Source of the DNA: Kiritimatiellia bacterium
GTDB lineage: Bacteria; Verrucomicrobiota; Kiritimatiellia; RFP12; UBA1067
Reading direction: 5' to 3'
Assembly: GCA_017479035.1 (NCBI GenBank)
Contig: JAFVCR010000155.1
Coordinates: 1-24,161 of the forward strand
DNA: 24,161 bases
Within the stretch, counting starts at the first letter, position 1. Each line of letters starts with the position of its first letter. The position numbers and the translations under genes are program-made. The notes below the pieces were generated by a model. That model had not been told where the DNA came from, did not search any database, and was given only the letters and a program-made list of their open reading frames with translations. Positions 1 through 7,504 of the stretch are shown piece after piece.

Positions 1-941
1 CATACTGGAGCTATGGAACCCATTACACTTATCTATTCAGTACCGCGTTGCGCCGGGTTGCAGGCAATGATTGCGGTTTGCGAGAAACGCCAGGGTTCGT
101 GCAGACAGCCTCATTCCCCGCACTGATGACGGGTGCTTCAAATCTATATTTCAATTTTGGCGACAATTCCGCAGCGCCGGAGGACTTCGCAAACATGCGC
201 TACAGTCCGTTTCTCGACATGTGCGATGCAACGCAGCCAAAATGCATCGAAAAAAGTTTTACGTGGGCGAGCTGCAATACAAATTTCCCGCTCGCCGTGC
301 AGAAGAATGGCAATGCGTACGTTGGCACAATAGGTGCACTGGCATCACGCGGGCATGGCCACATGGATGCAGGTTCATTCGTGTATGACAAGGATGGCGT
401 TCGCTGGGTGATGGATCTTGGCATGGAAGAATATTCTCACGTCGAGGCTGCGGGAGTGGATTTGTGGGACTCTTCGCAAGACGGCGAGCGCTGGAAACTT
501 TATCGCCTATGTGCACAGGGGCATAATACTCTAACCCGTCCTGGCGAACCGCACGAGGTGGCAGAATCGGCAAAACTTTTATCGCTGGAAGAACTTGAAG
601 ATGGTGCATCCCGCAGCACATGGGACTTGCAAAACGTCCTCGGCGGCGGCACTACTGCCAGACGTACTTTTACGCTGCACGGCGATGGAGCCCTCTCGAT
701 TGAAGATGCCCCATCTGGCGGTGAAGTTGAGTGGACCGTGCACACGTCTGCGGCTGTCGATGTGGAAGGGGATGGGATTGTGTTGCGCAGCGGCGGCAAG
801 AGCCTTGCTATTATAGCAACTCCGGCGGTGGAATGGCGCATCGAACCTGCGAAAGGTTCACATCCCGCCGATAGCGCAAACGATGGAGTCACGCGAATAT
901 CGTGCCGATTTTCGGCACCAATGGAATTTCGTTTCCAGTGA
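1..941 (+). CDS. Heparinase II/III-family protein, 3' part (5' end outside window)
   Basis: The reading frame is open from base 3 (YWSYGTHYTYLFSTALRR...) to the TGA at 939-941, so the gene starts upstream of the window; a start at the internal TTG (48) is unlikely because the sequence before it is family-like. YWSYG, followed by PGF, TASF and FNFGDN, matches the end of the alpha-helical toroid domain of heparinase II/III and alginate-lyase-like enzymes. The RGHGHMDAGSFVYD block, followed by RW, YR and GHNTL, is the hallmark of the Hepar_II_III beta-sandwich domain, with a conserved His-rich segment near the active site. Such proteins cleave uronate-containing polysaccharides by beta-elimination, usually outside the cytoplasm; the substrate cannot be told from this part. 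The stop lies 3 bp from the stop of the convergent gene at 945. Family assignment is fairly sure; whether it is a catalytically active lyase is inferred. Confidence 0.82.
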   Translation, partial: YWSYGTHYTYLFSTALRRVAGNDCGLRETPGFVQTASFPALMTGASNLYFNFGDNSAAPEDFANMRYSPFLDMCDATQPKCIEKSFTWASCNTNFPLAVQKNGNAYVGTIGALASRGHGHMDAGSFVYDKDGVRWVMDLGMEEYSHVEAAGVDLWDSSQDGERWKLYRLCAQGHNTLTRPGEPHEVAESAKLLSLEELEDGASRSTWDLQNVLGGGTTARRTFTLHGDGALSIEDAPSGGEVEWTVHTSAAVDVEGDGIVLRSGGKSLAIIATPAVEWRIEPAKGSHPADSANDGVTRISCRFSAPMEFRFQ

Positions 942-944
942 TCG

Positions 945-1679
945 TCAGTTCGTGGCCTTGCCTAGCGACATAAGGCATTCCGTCACAATGCCACCGGCGG
1001 ACAACCTGCGCGTGCCATTCTCGGTAAATAGTTTCCCTGCAACAGGCACTGCTTCCAACGCGGCGTGATCTGCCGGATCGGGAGCGTTCACGGTGACATC
1101 CAGAAATTCGCCGTTCACACGCACTGCCGCCGCGCCTTCACCGGCAACAAACGCGCACACGGTATCGTCGTCGCTTGCGGGATATGTCAATTTCAGTGCC
1201 GCTCTTGCAAGACGCAATTTGCGGGATATTGCACAGTAGCGGCCGTCCGCCGAAAAAACAGCCACCACGGCGCTGTCGCGACCGTCGCCCTTCTGGAGCA
1301 CTACCGTGCGCGGCGACTTCTCCACTTTCTTTGCTCCGGGATGGTTGAACACCATCATTGCCTCTTTGTCGACGCTGGGATACAGCAGCACCACTTCAAG
1401 TTCATCCTCTTCTTCCGGCACGTCGAATGCAGCCCATCGCAGAGGCTCGCTCGTGCGCATCTCGCCAAACATCTGCGAGAGTTTTTTCTGCGCCATTCCC
1501 ATCAAGAACATAGGCAGCATTGCATTGCCCACCGTTTTCGAGAATATCCCGTTCTTTTCGCCGAGTTGCTGCCACGATGCGGTCGTCCCGTACCACACGA
1601 GTTTGTGGTTTTGCGCTTCCACCGCCGATGCGCGCAGTGCGCAAATTGCAACCAAAGCCGCCAACAATGTCTTTTTCAT
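945..1679 (-). CDS. Secreted hypothetical protein (244 aa)
   Basis: No family was recognised. The start ATG (1677-1679) overlaps the TGA stop of the upstream RNase Y gene as ATGA, which supports this start and translational coupling. A longer frame reaching 2045 lies wholly inside rny and is rejected. The N-terminus MKKTLLAALVAICALRASA is a typical signal peptide with a likely Ala-X-Ala cleavage near residue 20, so the product is probably periplasmic or exported. The mature part has an acidic patch (PEEEDELEVV) and beta-rich stretches but no cysteine or motif that suggests catalysis. It is the last gene of the lpxD-rny unit, which says little about its role. Its stop is only 3 bp from that of the convergent heparinase-like gene. 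Confidence 0.8.
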   Translation of the reverse strand: MKKTLLAALVAICALRASAVEAQNHKLVWYGTTASWQQLGEKNGIFSKTVGNAMLPMFLMGMAQKKLSQMFGEMRTSEPLRWAAFDVPEEEDELEVVLLYPSVDKEAMMVFNHPGAKKVEKSPRTVVLQKGDGRDSAVVAVFSADGRYCAISRKLRLARAALKLTYPASDDDTVCAFVAGEGAAAVRVNGEFLDVTVNAPDPADHAALEAVPVAGKLFTENGTRRLSAGGIVTECLMSLGKATN

Positions 1680-3295
1680 TTTGCATACTCCGTTGTGCGG
1701 AGCTCCCGTATCACAGTCACCCGTATCTGCCCGGGGAAACGAATCCGCGAGGAAATTTCGCGGCATATCGCACGCGCCGTTTCGCTTGCGGCGAGGTCTC
1801 CCACTTTGGATGGATCGACCATCACGCGCAAATCGCGCCCCGCCTGCACCGCAAACGCCTGCGTCACTCCGTGATGCGCCTTTGCTATCGCTTCCACATC
1901 CTGCACGCGCTGTATGTATTCGCCAAGCGTCTCCTGGCGGGCGCCCGGTCTTGCGCTGGATATTGCATCCGCCGCCGCCACAATCGCACCCACTACGCCG
2001 CCATCTTCCTTGCCCTCGCCATGATGCGCGGCAACCGCTTTGCATACCACTTCGCCCTCGCCGCGTTCCCGCAGAAACTGCGCACCCAGCGCCGCATGCG
2101 CACCTTTTTTGTCCGCCGTGAGCACCTTGCCTATGTCATGCAGGAATCCCGCGCGCCGTGCAAGCGTGGCATCCGCACCCATTTCCGATGCGATAGCCCC
2201 CGCCAGCAACGCCACTTCCACGCTATGGCGCAACACGTTTTGCGAATACGAAGTGCGGAAGCGCAATGCACCCATTGTGCGCATGATTTCCGCCGACAGT
2301 CCAATCACGCCCACCTCCGCCGCAGCCTCGCTTGCCGCCTCGCGATTCTCCTTCAATACCGCTTCGCGGCACGCCGCCACGGTTGCTTCGATCGACGATG
2401 GATGTATGCGCCCGTCGGCGACCAATGCCTCCAACGCTTTCTTTGCCACTTCGCGCCGCAGTGCGTCGAACGAACTCAACGTCACCGCGCCAGGTGCATC
2501 ATCCAGCAGCAGGTTCACACCCGTTGCCGCTTCAAACGCTCTCACATTGCGCCCGCCCTGCCCCACGATGCGGCCTTTCATTTCCTCGTTAGGCAGCGGA
2601 ACGGTTGTTGTAGTCATTTCTGCAATATGATCTATCGCCGTGCGCCGCAACGCGTCCGCAACGAGTTTCTGCGCTCGCTCTTCCGCCTCGTCGCGCGCAT
2701 TCTCCTGTGCGCGCCTTGCGAACGTATCGATGTCTTCGCGCAACAGTTCGCGCTCCTCGTCAAGGATAGTCCGCTTGGCCTCTTCATGCGTCATGCGTGC
2801 GAGTTCTTCGAGTTTTGCAACCGCTTCGGCTTTCTTTTCCTCGATTTCCTGCGCATCGCGTTTCGCCTGCGCCTTTGCGTCTTCGAGCGCGGTGGCTTTT
2901 TCGTCTAGCTGCGCCGAACGCTGTTCCAGCGAATCCTTGCGTTCGTCGAGTTTGGCTTCTCTCGCGGCAAGCCTTTCCTCCGCCTGTGCAAGTTCTTTTT
3001 TCTTGGCCTCGGTGGAACGCTCGAACTCTTCCCGCGCCCTCATCACCTCGGCCTTGGCCATGAGATCTGCTTCCTTGAGCCGTGCCTTGGCTTCCGCCTC
3101 GGTCTCATCGAGCCTCATGCGCATCTTTTTCTCTATCGCTTCCGCCTGCCACCGCCCCACAAGCCCGCGCAACGCATAGCCTAGCAACAGCCCCGCCACG
3201 ATAAACGACACTATCGCCATGAGCGACGACACATCGCTCATGTCCTGCCATTCGCTTGCCGACAGCGCAAATATCATCCAGTTTCCCAAAGCCAC
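1676..3295 (-). CDS. rny: Ribonuclease Y (rny), HD-domain endoribonuclease
   Basis: Membrane-anchored endoribonuclease that starts mRNA decay. Seen: an N-terminal hydrophobic helix (about residues 24-47), a long charged coiled coil (about 50-215), a KH domain beginning MKGRIVGQGGRN (about 239-300, ending LVADGRIHPSSIE), and an HD domain with VLRHSVEVA (His357), FLHDIGK (His386-Asp387) and AHHGE. This order and the 539-aa length match RNase Y (usually about 520). The KH GxxG loop reads GQGG where the family usually has GREG. The start is GTG at 3295, four bases after the lpxD stop; ATG codons at 3277 and 3241 are in frame and would give a more typical short N-terminus, so the start is uncertain. 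It is co-transcribed with lpxD and overlaps the next gene by 4 bp. Confidence 0.95.
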   Translation of the reverse strand: MALGNWMIFALSASEWQDMSDVSSLMAIVSFIVAGLLLGYALRGLVGRWQAEAIEKKMRMRLDETEAEAKARLKEADLMAKAEVMRAREEFERSTEAKKKELAQAEERLAAREAKLDERKDSLEQRSAQLDEKATALEDAKAQAKRDAQEIEEKKAEAVAKLEELARMTHEEAKRTILDEERELLREDIDTFARRAQENARDEAEERAQKLVADALRRTAIDHIAEMTTTTVPLPNEEMKGRIVGQGGRNVRAFEAATGVNLLLDDAPGAVTLSSFDALRREVAKKALEALVADGRIHPSSIEATVAACREAVLKENREAASEAAAEVGVIGLSAEIMRTMGALRFRTSYSQNVLRHSVEVALLAGAIASEMGADATLARRAGFLHDIGKVLTADKKGAHAALGAQFLRERGEGEVVCKAVAAHHGEGKEDGGVVGAIVAAADAISSARPGARQETLGEYIQRVQDVEAIAKAHHGVTQAFAVQAGRDLRVMVDPSKVGDLAASETARAICREISSRIRFPGQIRVTVIRELRTTEYAK

Positions 3296-3299
3296 CGCC

Positions 3300-4337
3300 T
3301 TACATCTGCGCCTTCAAAAGCGCGATTTCCGATTTCAGCAATTTTACCTCCGCCCGCAACTTCGCCAGCATCTTTGGTGCAAGCGTTATCGCCGCGAGCT
3401 CTTTCATTGACGTGGCCGGCGTCCCGATCACATATTTTTGCGTCCCGTCAAGCGACTGCGGCACACCCGCCTGCGGCCCCACCTGCACGCCGTCTGCTAT
3501 TTTTATGTGCCCGGAAATCCCCGCCTGCGCCCAAATCAGGCATCCCGTGCCTATCTGCGTAGATCCTGCCACGCCCGCTTGCGCAATGATGCCGGAATAC
3601 CCCGCCACTTTTACATTGTGCCCGATCTGCACGAGATTGTCGATCTTCGTATGCGGCCCGATGTAAGTGCGCCCTACGCGCGCGCGATCTATAGTAGTAT
3701 TGGAGCCGATCTCCACGTTGTCGGCAATCTCAACTACGCCCAACTGCGGAATCTTCTCGATCTTCGGCATGCCGCCCTCGAACGTGGTAGAGTATCCGTA
3801 GCCGTCGCCGCCAAGCCTTACGCCGCAATGTAGAATCACGTTTCTGCCGAGAACGGTGCCCTCACGCAGCGTCACTTGCGGATAAATATGCGTCTTGGCA
3901 CCCACCTTGCAACGCTCCCCAATGAACACCTGCGCCTCTATCACGGCACCATCGCCAATCTCTGCACCGGCTTCTATCACGGTATACGCGCCAATGTGGA
4001 CATCTGCGCCGATCTTTACCCCGGGTGCCACTATAGCCGTAGGGTGGATTCCCGCAGCACGCTCCGGCGGCGGCGGCGCAAAAAGTTCCGCAGCCACCAT
4101 GCAGGCCGTATCGGGGTCTCCAACGCGGATTATCGTGCACGGCGCGCCGCTTTGCCAGTCGCGCGGCAGCAATATCGCGCTCGCTTTCGTCTCCGCCACC
4201 AGTTTTGCGTGCTTTGCGTCTTTGCAGAACGAAACTTCCCCTGCGCGAGCCTCCTCAAGCCCCGCACAGGCAAAGAGTTCTACATCTTCTCCCTCAACCG
4301 TTCCGCCAAGCCTTACCGCAAGTTCTCCAGCCTTCAT
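3300..4337 (-). CDS. lpxD: UDP-3-O-acylglucosamine N-acyltransferase (lpxD)
   Basis: Third step of lipid A synthesis: transfer of an acyl chain from acyl-ACP to the 2-amino group of UDP-3-O-acylglucosamine, in the cytoplasm. The 345-aa length is normal. The N-terminal part (1-95) resembles the uridine-binding LpxD domain. Residues 97-300 are hexapeptide repeats (I-G-x4 pattern) of a left-handed beta-helix. The block DNLVQIGHNVKVAG, with His240, corresponds to the catalytic histidine of the E. coli enzyme. The C-terminus forms a helical tail. The start ATG (4335-4337) has a strong GGAGG Shine-Dalgarno at 4347-4351 with 9-nt spacing. It is the first gene of a leftward operon with rny and a secreted protein. 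Its presence shows that the organism makes an LPS-type outer membrane. Confidence 0.96.
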   Translation of the reverse strand: MKAGELAVRLGGTVEGEDVELFACAGLEEARAGEVSFCKDAKHAKLVAETKASAILLPRDWQSGAPCTIIRVGDPDTACMVAAELFAPPPPERAAGIHPTAIVAPGVKIGADVHIGAYTVIEAGAEIGDGAVIEAQVFIGERCKVGAKTHIYPQVTLREGTVLGRNVILHCGVRLGGDGYGYSTTFEGGMPKIEKIPQLGVVEIADNVEIGSNTTIDRARVGRTYIGPHTKIDNLVQIGHNVKVAGYSGIIAQAGVAGSTQIGTGCLIWAQAGISGHIKIADGVQVGPQAGVPQSLDGTQKYVIGTPATSMKELAAITLAPKMLAKLRAEVKLLKSEIALLKAQM

Positions 4338-4364
4338 AAATCATCGCCTCCAGATTTCCATGTC

Positions 4365-4370
4365 ATTATA
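4365..4370 (-). promoter_or_regulatory. Probable -10 box of the lpxD operon
   Basis: TATAAT on the minus strand, 28 bp upstream of the lpxD ATG and 13 bp upstream of its GGAGG ribosome site. No good -35 hexamer sits 16-18 bp away; TTGTGG lies at a spacing of about 20. The call rests on the perfect -10 and its position. Confidence 0.45.
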
Positions 4371-4856
4371 CCACATATCCGCCGTGCACGCCACAAAAAA
4401 CGCAAAAAATGTGAGATTGGATTTCCCTTCGCCGCCCGCAGACCACGCAAAAACGTGCGCGAGGACGAGAAGGGGGCTCTGCTCTATCTCTCAACCACGC
4501 AAGCCTAGTCTCCGCAAGAGCCAAGCCTAGTCTCTCGGAGCGGCTAGCCTAGTCTCTTGCAGAAGCAAGCCTAGAGACTTCATCGTCAGACTAGGCTCGC
4601 CGTCCTTTGCCTCAAGGCAAGGCAGGTATTTGGACGGGACGGACGATATTTTCCGTGTTCCGGCGCAAATATCACGTCCAGAAGGGGTCTGAATGCCGTA
4701 AAACCACATTCGTTGCGTCATTCGGCCAGTGACGACAAAGAGTCTACAATTTGCCATATTTGGTGTTTATTGCACAAAAATGCCCATTCTTGCAAACTTT
4801 CCGCAAAATCTGTGCGTAACGTATTGCTAGAAAAGCAGTTGACTATGATTTAATGC
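4371..4856. other. Gene-poor divergent intergenic region
   Basis: This stretch separates the leftward lpxD operon from the rightward tRNA pair. It holds a 22-bp-period repeat array (4501-4597, listed separately) and a small inverted repeat TTGCC-TCAA-GGCAA near 4607-4620. A 76-codon minus-strand reading frame (4757-4527) runs into the repeat array; its end consists of repeat units whose 22-bp period is not a multiple of three, and it has no recognisable family, so I do not call it a gene. Apart from the array nothing else was recognised. Confidence 0.5.
4501..4597. repeat. Tandem array of 22-bp units with AAGCCTAGTCTC core
   Basis: The core AGCCTAGTCTC occurs at 4502, 4524 and 4546; a fourth, changed copy (AGCCTAGAGAC) starts at 4568. 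The period is therefore exactly 22 bp. A fifth element, GACTAGGCT near 4588-4596, is in the opposite orientation, with its CTAG centre 20 bp after the previous one. The 10-bp stretches between cores differ from unit to unit. Even spacing at about two helical turns would place all CTAG cores on one face of the DNA, as in iteron-type or cooperative protein-binding arrays; that role is inferred. Confidence 0.75.
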
Positions 4857-4885
4857 TTGCATTGTGGCAATTATTATGGTATAAT
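4857..4885 (+). promoter_or_regulatory. Sigma70-type promoter of the tRNA-Asn/tRNA-Val unit
   Basis: TTGCAT (4857-4862), a 17-bp spacer and a perfect TATAAT (4880-4885). Initiation would fall near 4892, about 16 bp before the mature tRNA-Asn 5' end. The -35 TTGCAY recurs at other promoters in this window. Confidence 0.8.
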
Positions 4886-4907
4886 ACGCGGCGTTTTCAC
4901 GAACAAT

Positions 4908-4982
4908 TCGGGCGTGGCGCAGCGGTAGCGCAGTTGACTGTTAATCAATTGGTCGCTGGTTCGAATCCAGCCGCCCGAGCCA
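4908..4982 (+). tRNA. tRNA-Asn (GTT)
   Basis: The acceptor arm TCGGGCG pairs fully with CGCCCGA (4972-4978), followed by discriminator G4979 and an encoded CCA (4980-4982). The D-arm is GCGC-AGCGGTA-GCGC. The anticodon stem GTTGA/TCAAT closes the loop CTGTTAA with anticodon GTT (Asn). The T-arm GCTGG-TTCGAAT-CCAGC is canonical. Length is 72 nt without CCA. It lies 22 bp upstream of tRNA-Val with no terminator between them, so the two are probably one transcript. Confidence 0.97.
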
Positions 4983-5004
4983 TTTTTTTAATGGCAGATT
5001 TTTC

Positions 5005-5081
5005 GGGCTTATAGCTCAGTTGGTTAGAGCACTTCCTTGACATGGAAGGGGTCAGAGGTTCGAATCCTCTTAAGCCCACCA
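5005..5081 (+). tRNA. tRNA-Val (GAC)
   Basis: Acceptor GGGCTTA pairs with TAAGCCC (5071-5077), followed by discriminator A5078 and an encoded CCA. The anticodon stem CTTCC/GGAAG closes loop TTGACAT with anticodon GAC (Val). The T-loop TTCGAAT is canonical. Length is 74 nt without CCA. It is the second member of the tRNA pair; no clear intrinsic terminator follows. Confidence 0.97.
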
Positions 5082-5268
5082 TCCTTGATTTGCGTAAGCC
5101 TTTCTCTTTAGTGTATATCTGCGACTAAAAACATATTTTCCAGCCCGTGGCGAGAGAAAATCCGCCATTTGTCATAACTGTGATTATGCGACAACATGTA
5201 TTCGCTTCCAGTCCACCGTCATTTGGCATTGATTGCAACAATTGCACGTTGTTTTGCGGATTTTACTG

Positions 5269-5297
5269 TTGACGGTATTTGGGAAACAATGTAGTAT
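5269..5297 (+). promoter_or_regulatory. Promoter of the uxuA-SDR fusion gene
   Basis: TTGACG (5269-5274), a 17-bp spacer and TAGTAT (5292-5297), about 31 bp upstream of the ATG at 5329. This places a short leader with the GGAG ribosome site (5316-5319). The remaining bases between tRNA-Val and this promoter (5082-5268) show no gene or convincing operator. Confidence 0.65.
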
Positions 5298-5328
5298 CGA
5301 GCCACAGTAAAATTTGGAGAAAACTATT

Positions 5329-7311
5329 ATGAAGCAAGGTTGGCGATGGTATGGCACGAACGATGCGATTTCTCTCAAGGAAATTCGCCAGGCGGGCGTG
5401 ACCGATGTCGTGGCGGCTCTCTACGAACGCAAATGCGGAGACGTATGGCCCGTTGAGGAAATCAAAGCGCGCCAGGAAGCCGTACGCAACGCCGGGATGG
5501 AATGGAGCGTCGTGGAGTCCGTTCCCGTCCATGAATCCATCAAGAAACGTAGTGCGGGCTACAAGAAGTATATAGAAAATTACAAACAAACCATGCGCAA
5601 TCTCGCGGAATGCGGCATCAAAACAGTCTGCTACAACTTTATGCCGATTCTCGACTGGACGCGCTCGAATCTCGAAAAGGAGTTGCCGGATGGCTCGACG
5701 GTGCTGGAATATGATGACGTGGCCGTGTGTGCGTTCGATCTTTTCCTGCTGAAGCGCAAAGGTGCAGAGAAGGATTATCCGGCCGATGTTGTGAAACGGG
5801 CAAAAAAAGAATTTCCAAAATGGTCTTCTGCAAAGAAAAAGACCGTTTCCGATTCCATTCTGCTGGGATTGCCCGGCACTGTGGACGATCTGACCATCGA
5901 AGAATTCCGTGAGCAACTCAAGGCATACGCCAATATTGACGACAAGAAACTGCGCGGCAACCTTTACAAGTTTCTCAACGAAATAGCCCCTCTATGCCAG
6001 GAGTTGGGCATCAAAATGGCAATACATCCCGATGATCCTCCGCGTCCGATTTTTGGGCTGCCGCGCATTCTTTCCACGGAGGCGGACATCCTTGAAATGT
6101 ATGAAAAAGTGCCATACGAGAATATCGGCCTCACGTTCTGTACTGGGTCGTTGGGCGGCAATCCGCTGAACGATGAAGTGCGTATTTTCAAGGCCGCCGC
6201 AAAGCGCATACATTTTGTGCACTTCCGCAACGTGGTCTATTCCGAAGGTCGCACGTTTAACGAATCCCCCTGCCATCTCTCCGGCAAGGTCGACATCGCC
6301 CGCTTGATGAAACTCCTCATCGAAGAGGAAAACCGCCGCGGCGAACAAATTGTGGTGCGTCCCGATCATGGCCGCTTCATGGAAATCGACAAGAACCGCA
6401 AATGTTACGCCGGCTATTCCTACGGCGGGCGTCTTGTGGGGCTTGCCGAATTGCGCGGCCTTGAATATGCACTCAAGCATACCGATGACGTAGCCGGCAA
6501 AGTGATTGTTTTCACCGGTGCGACGGGTGTCCTCGGAACGACTTTGGTGGAAGATCTCCTCTCCCACGGTGCAAAGGTTGCTATATGCGGTTTGAAACTT
6601 GCGGATGCAGAGACTGCCGTTGCGGCAATGGCTAAAAAAGGCTACACTGATGCGTTGCCGATCGAGATGAACGTCCTCGATCGTGCATCGGTGGAAGCCG
6701 CTCGCGATGCCGTATTGAAAAAGTGGGGACGCGTCGATGTTCTCGTTAATGCGGCTGGCGGCAACCATCCCAATGGCACCTCCCCTGCCGAGCAAATGAC
6801 GAAGGATGTAAAAATCGAAGACACGTTCTTCGGCCTTGACATGGCCGGTTTCGAGTTCGTGAACAAATTGAACTTCATCGGCACGTTGATTCCTTCACAG
6901 GTTTTCTGCAAAGTAATGGCCGACAACGGCGGCGGATCTGTTTTGAATTTCTGTTCTATGGCCGCTTATCAACCCATGACAAAGGTAGCGGCATACGCAG
7001 CGGCCAAGGCCGGCATCATGAACTTCACAATGTGGCTCGCCACGCATCTTGCGCCGATGAATATCCGCGTAAACGCCCTTGCGCCGGGATTCTTCATCAC
7101 CAACCAAAACCGCTTCCTCCTCCTCGAAAAGGATGAAAAGACCCTCACGGCGCGCGGCAATAAAGTCATCAATAAAACGCCCATGCGCAAATTCGGTGAA
7201 CCGAAAGATCTCTGCAGCGCAACGCGTTTCCTTCTCTCGGACGAATCGTCCTTCGTGACCGGCGTGACCTTGCCCGTGGACGGAGGCTTCGTTGCCTACT
7301 CCGGCGTTTGA
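5329..7311 (+). CDS. Fused mannonate dehydratase - SDR mannonate oxidoreductase (UxuA-UxuB-type fusion)
   Basis: A 660-aa protein joining two steps of hexuronate catabolism. Residues 1-384 are UxuA: D-mannonate to 2-keto-3-deoxygluconate, a TIM-barrel metal enzyme. The metal/catalytic residues known from the family appear in AIHPDDPP (His233), LTFCTGS (Cys271), HFVHFRN (His298) and VRPDHGR (Asp346-His347). Residues 390-660 are a classical short-chain dehydrogenase: nucleotide motif TGATGVLG (396-403), VNAAGG (473-478), Ser543, Tyr556-x3-Lys560, and the PVDGGF C-terminus. SDR-type D-mannonate oxidoreductases (fructuronate to mannonate) are encoded next to uxuA in Bacillus, so the fusion would join consecutive steps; the exact substrate of the SDR half is inferred. 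The ATG at 5329 follows GGAG with 9-nt spacing; a TTG at 5314 is less likely. There is no stop or frameshift at the joint, and the linker is only a few residues. Confidence 0.92.
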   Translation: MKQGWRWYGTNDAISLKEIRQAGVTDVVAALYERKCGDVWPVEEIKARQEAVRNAGMEWSVVESVPVHESIKKRSAGYKKYIENYKQTMRNLAECGIKTVCYNFMPILDWTRSNLEKELPDGSTVLEYDDVAVCAFDLFLLKRKGAEKDYPADVVKRAKKEFPKWSSAKKKTVSDSILLGLPGTVDDLTIEEFREQLKAYANIDDKKLRGNLYKFLNEIAPLCQELGIKMAIHPDDPPRPIFGLPRILSTEADILEMYEKVPYENIGLTFCTGSLGGNPLNDEVRIFKAAAKRIHFVHFRNVVYSEGRTFNESPCHLSGKVDIARLMKLLIEEENRRGEQIVVRPDHGRFMEIDKNRKCYAGYSYGGRLVGLAELRGLEYALKHTDDVAGKVIVFTGATGVLGTTLVEDLLSHGAKVAICGLKLADAETAVAAMAKKGYTDALPIEMNVLDRASVEAARDAVLKKWGRVDVLVNAAGGNHPNGTSPAEQMTKDVKIEDTFFGLDMAGFEFVNKLNFIGTLIPSQVFCKVMADNGGGSVLNFCSMAAYQPMTKVAAYAAAKAGIMNFTMWLATHLAPMNIRVNALAPGFFITNQNRFLLLEKDEKTLTARGNKVINKTPMRKFGEPKDLCSATRFLLSDESSFVTGVTLPVDGGFVAYSGV

Positions 7312-7340
7312 CCGGCATGCCGAATTGCTGCGAACAATGC

Positions 7341-7367
7341 AACGGCGGGAGTGATCCTCCCGCCGTT
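7341..7367. terminator. GC-rich hairpin between convergent genes (bidirectional terminator candidate)
   Basis: A perfect 11-bp stem, AACGGCGGGAG (7341-7351) with CTCCCGCCGTT (7357-7367), closes a 5-nt loop. It lies 30 bp after the fusion gene and 138 bp after the stop of the leftward FGE-like gene. The T-tract is weak (TTTGT in the rightward direction only), so intrinsic termination is best supported for the uxuA-SDR transcript. The same stem recurs at 16371-16397. Confidence 0.6.
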
Positions 7368-7425
7368 TGTACTACTAAACATATATATACCTCCTTGTAT
7401 AACCTATGCGCCACCTCCCCTCTTT
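7341..7425 (-). repeat. Conserved 85-bp 3' element, copy A
   Basis: Read on the minus strand, this block downstream of the leftward FGE-like gene matches 16313-16397 downstream of the rightward paralogue. Length is identical at 85 bp and about four-fifths of positions agree. It runs from AAAGAGGGGAGGTGGCG, through a ribosome-site-like AAGGAGG and an ATG opening MFSSTNGG, into the hairpin at 7367-7341. The micro-frame continues for 28 codons here, into the 3' end of the opposing gene. The two loops differ while the stem is kept, so a structural role is more likely than a coding one. Confidence 0.75.
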
Positions 7426-7504
7426 CGAGTCCGTAGTTTAATTATGCTATACCGCATTTCAATACCCGTGGAAAAATACTTGCACTCCCCTTCTCGCGCT
7501 CCAT

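Noticed and set aside
4527..4757. A 76-codon minus-strand reading frame beside the first repeat array
   Set aside because: Its end is made of 22-bp repeat units (period not a multiple of three), no family is recognised and no clear ribosome site was found. More likely non-coding.
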